This document shows, one piece after another, positions 1-4,875 of a DNA stretch of 10,000 nucleotides. This DNA comes from Desulfarculus sp. (GTDB lineage: Bacteria > Desulfobacterota > Desulfarculia > Desulfarculales > Desulfarculaceae), in NCBI GenBank assembly GCA_020216805.1, contig JAIWNN010000013.1:1-10000 (forward strand), in the 5' to 3' direction. The notes under the pieces were generated by a model. It saw only the letters and a list, made by a program, of their open reading frames with translations. It made no database searches and was not told where the DNA came from. A program made the position numbers and the translations under genes. How positions within the stretch are numbered: the stretch's first letter is position 1; each line of letters starts with the position of its first letter.

Positions 1-314
1 TCGCCACGGCCGTGATGCTCCAGCGCGAGACCGGCGGCAACCTGGCCGAGATCCTGGACAACATCGGCCACATCATCCGCGAGCGCTTCCGCCTGATGCG
101 TCAGGTCAAGGCCCTTTCGGCCGAGGGCCGGCTGTCGGGCAACATCCTGTCGTTGATGGCCCCGGCCCTGCTGGGCATCCTGATGCTGATCAGTCCGGGC
201 TACGTGGCGCTTTTGTTCGACCATCCCCTGGGCCGGATGATGCTGCTGGTCGGCGGGGCGTTCCAGGCCCTGGGCATGCTGGTCATCCGCGGGCTGGTGC
301 GGGTGCGGGTGTGA
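1..314 (+). CDS. tadB: TadB, C-terminal part (type II secretion F-domain membrane protein of the Tad system); 5' end outside window
   Basis: The reading frame is open from the first bases (codons begin at 3) to TGA at 312-314, so only the last ~103 residues are present. It carries the conserved end of the T2SSF domain: the stretch around QRETGGNLAEILDNI, then a basic amphipathic region (IIRERFRLMRQVKALSAEGR) and two hydrophobic segments typical of the TadB C-terminus. TadB and TadC are the paired inner-membrane platform proteins of Tad/Flp-pilus export machines, working with the TadA ATPase (family knowledge). The downstream tadC starts 6 bp after this stop, so the two are almost certainly co-transcribed and probably translationally coupled. 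GTG at 12 and ATG at 15 are internal codons and not starts, because the family motif continues upstream of them. Confidence 0.9.
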   Translation, partial: ATAVMLQRETGGNLAEILDNIGHIIRERFRLMRQVKALSAEGRLSGNILSLMAPALLGILMLISPGYVALLFDHPLGRMMLLVGGAFQALGMLVIRGLVRVRV

Positions 315-320
315 GGAATC

Positions 321-1265
321 ATGGCGGGCGTCATCACATCTGATGCGGCTGCGGCCCCCTGGGGCCTGGCCATTCTGGCCGGCTTGGCGGTGCTCAGCCT
401 GGCCGCCTGGCTGGGGTTGGCTCTGCGGGGCGACCCCGCTTCCCGGCGGATCGAGCGGCTCCTGCCAGGCCGCAGGGACGCCCGGCCCGGGCTGCTGCCC
501 AGCCTGCGTGAGGCGTTGTTCAGCCTCCTCGGTCGTCTGGCCTCGCCGGCCCGGCCCAACCAGGAGTGGCAAGAATCCGGACTGCGCCGGGAGCTGACCC
601 AGGCCGGCCACCGCACCCCGGCCGCCATGACCGTGTTCCTGGGCTCCCGGGTGGTGGCCGCCCTGGCCCTGCCGGGTCTGGCCTTGCTCTCCCCCCTGCC
701 AAGCCTGGTGCGCTTCAACCTGCTGCCCCTGGCCCTGGCCGGCGCCGCGGTGCTGGGCTACCTGATCCCAGGCATCGTGCTGAGCTACCAAGTCCGCTTC
801 CGGCGCGACCGCATCGGCCGCGAGCTGCCGGACGTGCTGGATCTGCTCGTGATCTCGGTGGAGGCCGGCCTGGGCCTGGACGCGGCCATCAAGCGGGTGG
901 CCCAGGAGGTGCGCATCAGCGCGCCGACCCTGGCCGGTGAACTGCATCATGTCTCCCTGGAGCTGAAAGCCGGCATCCAGCGCGCCCAGGCGCTCAGGAA
1001 CCTGGCCGACCGCTGCGGGGTGGACGAAGTCAGCAGCCTGGTCACCATGATGGTGCAGGCCGACCGCTTCGGGGTCAGCGTGGGGCGCAGCCTGAGGGTG
1101 CACTCGGACTCGGTGCGCACCAAACGCCGCCAGCGCATGGAGGAGCGGGCGGCCAAGATTCCGCTGAAGCTGCTCTTCCCGGTGCTGTTCATGATCTTCC
1201 CGGCCATCATGGCGGTGATGGCCGGCCCGGCCCTGATCCGGGTGAGCGAGAGCATCATTAAATGA
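321..1265 (+). CDS. tadC: TadC, inner-membrane platform protein of the Tad (Flp pilus) system
   Basis: A 314-residue protein, the normal size for TadC. Hydrophobic segments lie at about residues 14-36, 104-126, 133-155 and 281-305. The cytoplasmic T2SSF domain spans about 168-300 and includes the family signature ELPDVLDLLVISVEAGLGLD (168-187) and a conserved VTMMVQADRFGVSVGRSL stretch (241-258). TadC pairs with TadB in the inner membrane as the platform on which the ATPase drives pilin assembly or export (family knowledge). The ATG at 321 follows a GAGG motif at 313-316 that overlaps the tadB stop codon, which supports this start and translational coupling. The next gene begins 13 bp downstream, continuing the operon. 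Confidence 0.93.
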   Translation: MAGVITSDAAAAPWGLAILAGLAVLSLAAWLGLALRGDPASRRIERLLPGRRDARPGLLPSLREALFSLLGRLASPARPNQEWQESGLRRELTQAGHRTPAAMTVFLGSRVVAALALPGLALLSPLPSLVRFNLLPLALAGAAVLGYLIPGIVLSYQVRFRRDRIGRELPDVLDLLVISVEAGLGLDAAIKRVAQEVRISAPTLAGELHHVSLELKAGIQRAQALRNLADRCGVDEVSSLVTMMVQADRFGVSVGRSLRVHSDSVRTKRRQRMEERAAKIPLKLLFPVLFMIFPAIMAVMAGPALIRVSESIIK

Positions 1266-1278
1266 GAAAGGTCGCGCC

Positions 1279-2823
1279 ATGAACCGCGCCACCAAGCGCA
1301 TCCTGACCTGCCTGGGATTGGCCGCCCTCTGCCTGGGGCTGGCCGGCTGCTCCACCACCCAGACCACGGCCGGTCTACGGGCCCTGAAGCCCCACGAGGC
1401 CGAGGAGCTCCTGGCCCTGCAGGCCGCGCGCACCAAGCCGGCCGAGGGCAAGGTGCTGATGGATCCAGCTCAGGTGGAGACCCACGCCGACGCCCTGGCC
1501 ATGCAGGGCCAGTGGTCGGCGGCCCTCTATCAATACGGCCGGGCCCTGACCCTGGCCCAGGAGCCCGACAAGCCGCGCCTGCGGGCCAAGCTGGGCGAGG
1601 CCAGCCTCAAGGCCGGCCTTTTCGCCCCGGCCGAGGCCGTCTTCGCCGAGCTGGTCAAAGCCAGCCCCCGCGACGCCGCGCTCTGGCAGGGCTTGGGGTT
1701 GGCCCGCTTCGGCCAGGGGCGCCTGGACCAGGCCCGCGCCGACCTGACCAAGGCGGTGGAGCTGGACCCGGATCTGTGGCGCTCCCAAAACGCCCTGGGC
1801 ATCATCCACAACCGTCAAGGCCGGTCTGACCTGGCCTTGCCCTGCTTCCGCGCCGCGATCAAGGTCAGACCCGACCTGCCGGCCTTGTACAACAACCTGG
1901 CCCTCTCCCACATCCTGCGTCAGGAATGGCCCCAGGCCGAGACCCATTTGCGCCAGGCCCTGGGCTTGGCCCCGGACTACGCCCTGGCGGCCAACAACCT
2001 AGGGCTGGTGCTGGCCAAGCAGGGCCGGGACCGCGAGGCCCTGCGCGCCTTCGCGGCGGCCGAGGGGCAGGCCGGGGCGCACAACAACCTGGGTGTGGTG
2101 ATGGCCTGGCGGGGGCAATACGACCAGGCGGCGCGGCAGTTCCGTCAGGCGGTGGACGCCATGCCGCGTTTCTACCCCCTGGCCGACCGCCATTTGGAGC
2201 AGGTGGAGGAGCGCTTGGGTCGGTCCCCGGACCAACCCCGCCCGCCCGCGGCCGACCCCGCCTCCACCCGGGGGCAATGGCCGGTGCTGGAACGCCGCGC
2301 CATCCCCGAGGAGCCGCCGGCCATGTCACCGCCGGTCTGGCCTCCCTCGGCCCAACCACCGTCTTCCTCGCCGCCGGCGATCGCCCCCGGTCCAGTTTCT
2401 TCGCTGCCCGATCCACCCGCCCTGGCCCCGTCGGCCAAGCCAGCGGCTCTGGCTTTCAAACCGGCTCCGATCTCGGCCTCTTCGCCAATTGATTCCCGCC
2501 AGGTGAAAGGCCGGGAGTTGGTCGCCACCCTGGCGGTGGCCGAGCGCCGGCCGGCCAGCCAGGAGTACCGCGACCGCTCACGCCAGCTGCGCCAGCGCCT
2601 CCCGGAAGGCTTCGTGGGCTTCGTGGCCGAAAAGAACGAAGCGCACCTCGTCAAAGGCGTCATCGTGGGCCAGAATGGCGTCCTTGACCGTCTGGAGGGC
2701 GATGGCGGCGGCCTCGCCCAAGGGGTAGCCGTAGGCCCCGGTGGAGAGACTGGGGAAAGCTATCCGGCGTATCCCGTGGACGGCGGCAAGGTCTATCGCG
2801 GAACGATAGGCGCTGGCCAATAG
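1279..2823 (+). CDS. tadD: TPR lipoprotein of the tad operon (TadD-like) with proline-rich tail
   Basis: A 514-residue protein. It begins with a lipoprotein signal peptide: MNRATKR, a hydrophobic core, and lipobox LAGC with the acylated Cys at 24. The +2 Ser favours the outer membrane. Residues ~66-313 are tandem TPR units with typical helices and asparagine ladders (NALGI, NNLAL, NNLGL, NNLGV). Residues ~315-403 are Pro/Ser/Ala-rich and probably disordered. Residues 404-433 look like a short basic helix. TadD-type TPR lipoproteins help build the outer-membrane part of the Tad machine (family knowledge), and the position 13 bp after tadC supports that role; the exact ortholog is not certain. 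The ATG at 1279 follows GAGAAAGG (1264-1271). Residues 434-514 are read from the strand opposite the macrodomain gene and have no visible domain. The true C-terminus may originally have ended near residue 434, so this 3' end is the least certain part. Confidence 0.82.
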   Translation: MNRATKRILTCLGLAALCLGLAGCSTTQTTAGLRALKPHEAEELLALQAARTKPAEGKVLMDPAQVETHADALAMQGQWSAALYQYGRALTLAQEPDKPRLRAKLGEASLKAGLFAPAEAVFAELVKASPRDAALWQGLGLARFGQGRLDQARADLTKAVELDPDLWRSQNALGIIHNRQGRSDLALPCFRAAIKVRPDLPALYNNLALSHILRQEWPQAETHLRQALGLAPDYALAANNLGLVLAKQGRDREALRAFAAAEGQAGAHNNLGVVMAWRGQYDQAARQFRQAVDAMPRFYPLADRHLEQVEERLGRSPDQPRPPAADPASTRGQWPVLERRAIPEEPPAMSPPVWPPSAQPPSSSPPAIAPGPVSSLPDPPALAPSAKPAALAFKPAPISASSPIDSRQVKGRELVATLAVAERRPASQEYRDRSRQLRQRLPEGFVGFVAEKNEAHLVKGVIVGQNGVLDRLEGDGGGLAQGVAVGPGGETGESYPAYPVDGGKVYRGTIGAGQ

Positions 2824-3111
2824 CCGGGCGTCCTCGGGACGGCCGTGGTAGATGGGTCCCACGGCGTGGATCACCTTCCCGGCCGGCAGCCGACCGCCGG
2901 TGGTGATCACCGCCTGGCCGGTGGGGCAGCCCCCCAGCCTGCGGCATTCGGCCATGATCTCCGGCCCCCCGGCGGCATGGATGGCCCCGTCCACCCCCCC
3001 ACCCCCGGCCAGGCGGCTGTTGGCTGCGTTGACGATGGCGTCCACCTCCTGCTTGGTGATATCCCCCTGGATCAGCACCAGCCGGGTCCGGCCGATCATT
3101 TTCTCGTCCAC
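2578..3111 (-). CDS. Macrodomain protein (ADP-ribose / O-acetyl-ADP-ribose hydrolase-like, MacroD type)
   Basis: A 177-residue single-domain protein, the same size as E. coli YmdB (from memory). It shows all the macrodomain signatures: QGDIT (15-19), DAIVNAAN (24-31), GGGGVDGAIH with D41 (36-45), and the phosphate loop SLSTGAYGYP (121-130). MacroD-type proteins bind ADP-ribose and hydrolyse O-acetyl-ADP-ribose or remove mono-ADP-ribose from acidic side chains (family knowledge); the Asn in NAAN and the Asp in GGVDGA are their key residues and both are present. The chosen start is GTG at 3109-3111 because a strong GGAGGAGG lies at 3125-3118, 6 bp upstream; the alternative ATG at 3099 would be too far from it. 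The gene follows mltA by 30 bp on the same strand, so it is probably co-transcribed. Its last 246 bp overlap the convergent TPR gene. Confidence 0.93.
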   Translation of the reverse strand: MDEKMIGRTRLVLIQGDITKQEVDAIVNAANSRLAGGGGVDGAIHAAGGPEIMAECRRLGGCPTGQAVITTGGRLPAGKVIHAVGPIYHGRPEDARLLASAYRSAIDLAAVHGIRRIAFPSLSTGAYGYPLGEAAAIALQTVKDAILAHDDAFDEVRFVLFGHEAHEAFREALAQLA

Positions 3112-3117
3112 CGCCGT

Positions 3118-3125
3118 CCTCCTCC
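3118..3125 (-). promoter_or_regulatory. Strong Shine-Dalgarno that fixes the GTG start of the macrodomain gene
   Basis: On the minus strand GGAGGAGG sits 6 bases before GTG (3111-3109), inside the 30-bp gap after the mltA stop. Another in-frame ATG at 3099 is 18 bases away from this site and has only a weak purine stretch before it. The spacing therefore selects the non-ATG start. Confidence 0.7.
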
Positions 3126-3141
3126 GCCCCGCCGGGGCGTC

Positions 3142-4392
3142 TCAGCGCCGGGGCGCCAAGAAATAAAGCCTGCCCTCGTGCTTCATGCGTCCGGCCAGCT
3201 CGCCGGCCTGGCTGCCACTACCGAAAAACAAGTCCAGCCGCCCCGGTCCCTTGATGGCCCCGCCGCTGTCCTGGGCCAGCACGAAGCGGGAGAAGTCCAC
3301 CGCCTGGCCGCCCGGCGCGGGCCTCGCCCCCACGATGAAGGCCGGCCCGGCGTCGGGAAAGAGCGAGCGGTCCACCGCGATGGAGCGGCCGGCGGTGATC
3401 GGCACCCCCAGGGCCCCCGGCGGCCCGCCAGAGGCCGGCAGCTCGCGGAAGAAGACGTATGATGGGTTCTTGGCCAACACCTCGCGGCGCAGATCCGGCC
3501 GCTCGGCCAGGACCTTCTTGATATTCTGCATCGACATCTGATGCTTGGCCAGAAGCCCCCGGTCCAGCAATTCCTGGCCGATGGCGCGGTAGGGATGGCC
3601 GTTGCTGCCGGCGTAGCCCAGACGGATCCGCCGACCGTCGGCAAAGATCACCTGGCCCGAACCCTGGATGTGGAGGAAGAACTGCTCCACCAGGTCGTCC
3701 ACGTAGGCCAGGGGCTGGGCCTTGCCGCGCAAGGCGTCGTGGAAATCGATGGCGTCGCGGTCGTGATAGCGCGCCAGCTTGTGGTTCTCGACCCGGCCCA
3801 CCAGGCGTTTGGACGGCAGGGTCGAACAATCCACCTTGAGCATGTCTGCGTGGCTCTCGCACAACTGGCGCAGGCTGAACTCCAGCGCGTCGTCGGGCAG
3901 GGCGTACAGCGGATGAACGTAGGGCGGCTGGGGCTGGCGGCGGCCGGGCAGCACCGGCTCGTAGTAGCCGGTCATCAGCATCCGGCCCTGGCCGTCGCTG
4001 CCCCGCGCGGCCAGCAGGATGAACTCCCGCTGCAGGACTTGGCGGCGTTGGGTAGGGTCCGGCGTCCGAACCAGGACATCGCGCAGGCGCTCCAGGCCGG
4101 CGGCCACCGACGCGGCGCTGCGCTGGTGGGGGCCATAGTTGAACATCCGATCGGGAGGCACCCGGCGCAAATAGGTCAGGGACTGGTTGCAGGCCTCCAC
4201 CAGGCTGGCCGCGTCCAGATCGTCCAGCAGCAAGGGCCATTCTTCCAGTGGCACCTCCACCAGGGCCCCGGCGGGCGACTCGGAAGGCAGTGGGGTCGGC
4301 GGCGTGGGAGCGGCGCAGGCGGCCAGCAGCAGCAGGACCGCCGGCAAGGCCCAGCGATCCAGTCGCCAGCAGGCAGTCAAGGGGGGTATCAT
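3142..4392 (-). CDS. mltA: MltA-family membrane-bound lytic murein transglycosylase (lipoprotein)
   Basis: A 416-residue protein. Residues 1-25 are a lipoprotein signal peptide with lipobox LAAC (Cys 26; +2 Ala predicts the outer membrane), followed by a Pro-rich linker (~27-42). The MltA domain follows, with MTGYYEPVLPG at 140-150 and the HIQGSGQV strand at 241-248. The C-terminal 3D domain carries AQDSGGAIKGPGRLD (373-387). Asp375 and Asp387 are the two conserved aspartates; by my recollection of the E. coli enzyme, Asp387 corresponds to catalytic Asp308. The enzyme cleaves the MurNAc-GlcNAc bond of peptidoglycan to give 1,6-anhydro ends (family knowledge). The frame stays open upstream to 4824, but that part is antisense to the tautomerase gene, and ATG 4392 directly precedes the signal peptide, so it is chosen. 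The Shine-Dalgarno is weak (GGACGAG). Transcription probably continues into the macrodomain gene. Confidence 0.93.
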   Translation of the reverse strand: MIPPLTACWRLDRWALPAVLLLLAACAAPTPPTPLPSESPAGALVEVPLEEWPLLLDDLDAASLVEACNQSLTYLRRVPPDRMFNYGPHQRSAASVAAGLERLRDVLVRTPDPTQRRQVLQREFILLAARGSDGQGRMLMTGYYEPVLPGRRQPQPPYVHPLYALPDDALEFSLRQLCESHADMLKVDCSTLPSKRLVGRVENHKLARYHDRDAIDFHDALRGKAQPLAYVDDLVEQFFLHIQGSGQVIFADGRRIRLGYAGSNGHPYRAIGQELLDRGLLAKHQMSMQNIKKVLAERPDLRREVLAKNPSYVFFRELPASGGPPGALGVPITAGRSIAVDRSLFPDAGPAFIVGARPAPGGQAVDFSRFVLAQDSGGAIKGPGRLDLFFGSGSQAGELAGRMKHEGRLYFLAPRR

Positions 4393-4445
4393 GATCTCGT
4401 CCGTTGGTTGCGGGATCGTCCAAGCACCCGGCCGACGGGCCGTGT

Positions 4446-4461
4446 GTATAGTCAACTCTAC
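4446..4461. promoter_or_regulatory. Imperfect palindrome in the divergent mltA / tautomerase promoter region
   Basis: The 87-bp gap between two divergent genes contains GTATAGT-CA-ACTCTAC, an inverted repeat with 6 of 7 half-site positions matching. The left half contains a -10-like TATAGT (4447-4452) pointing toward the tautomerase gene, 27 bp before its start; the opposite strand reads TATACA at 4450-4445 toward mltA. No convincing -35 is seen at the right distance for either. It could be an operator overlapping one or both promoters, or chance. Confidence 0.35.
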
Positions 4462-4479
4462 CACAAGCGGAGGAACCCC

Positions 4480-4686
4480 ATGCCCTTGGTGAACATCAAG
4501 ATCACCCCCGACGGCGCCACCACCGAGAAAAAGGCCGAGCTGATCGCCGGAGCCACCAAGCTGTTGCAGGATGTCCTGGGCAAGAACCCGGCCACCACGG
4601 TGGTGATCATCGAGGAGGTGAACGCCGAGAACTGGGGCGTGGGCGGGGAGTCGGTGGCGGTGCGCCGCGCCCGCACCGGCAGCTAG
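4480..4686 (+). CDS. 4-oxalocrotonate tautomerase-family protein (small tautomerase superfamily)
   Basis: A 68-residue protein, the usual size for the single-module tautomerase superfamily. It starts Met-Pro, so Met removal would expose the catalytic N-terminal Pro1. The pattern PLVNIKITPDGATTEKKAELI, then VLGKNP, then a VVIIEEV strand and NWGVGGES is characteristic of the 4-OT/DmpI-like branch. Such proteins tautomerise enol/keto acids and form hexamers (family knowledge). Numbering from Pro1, positions 11 and 39 are Gly and Thr, where classical 4-OT has substrate-binding Arg residues, so the true substrate is probably different and unknown. The start is supported by GGAGG at 4469-4473 with a 6-base spacer. 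The gene stands alone, diverging from mltA and convergent with the helicase gene. Confidence 0.88.
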   Translation: MPLVNIKITPDGATTEKKAELIAGATKLLQDVLGKNPATTVVIIEEVNAENWGVGGESVAVRRARTGS

Positions 4687-4700
4687 ACGAAAGCCACCAC

Positions 4701-4760
4701 CCGAGGATGGGCCTTGCTTGGCCCCCAACTGGTGGAGCGGCCTCGGACCTTGATTTTTTT
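4701..4760 (+). terminator. Possible rho-independent terminator after the tautomerase gene
   Basis: Fifteen bases after the stop codon, CCGAGG (4701-4706) can pair with CCTCGG (4741-4746), enclosing a second hairpin GGGCC-ttgctt-GGCCC (4709-4724). A run of seven T follows at 4754-4760. The T run begins 7 bases after the stem, so the geometry is not ideal. An alternative stem, CCACCA (4694-4699) with TGGTGG (4730-4735), crosses the outer one and would exclude it or make a pseudoknot. Confidence 0.45.
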
Positions 4761-4768
4761 GGGCAAGA

Positions 4769-4791
4769 CGGGCGGGGATCAACTCCGCCCG
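4769..4791. other. GC-rich hairpin in the convergent gap before the helicase stop
   Basis: CGGGCGG (4769-4775) and CCGCCCG (4785-4791) form a perfect 7-bp stem with a 9-base loop, between the T run at 4754-4760 and the helicase stop at 4876-4878. No T run follows on either strand in the right place. It could stall or protect transcripts from the - strand helicase gene, but it is not a canonical terminator. Confidence 0.35.
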
Positions 4792-4875
4792 CGTTAAACC
4801 TTGCCGATCAAATCCTGGCGCCACGGACTGGATGGGTCGCGACGGTCCGGCCTCGACCCGCTCGGGGCTCTGGGA

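Noticed and set aside
2845..3462. + strand open frame across the macrodomain/mltA junction
   Set aside because: Antisense to two conserved genes, with proline- and arginine-rich translation and no domain.
4393..4824. N-terminal extension of mltA on the minus strand (frame open to 4824)
   Set aside because: The extra residues are antisense to the tautomerase gene and its upstream gap; the lipoprotein signal peptide begins at ATG 4392.
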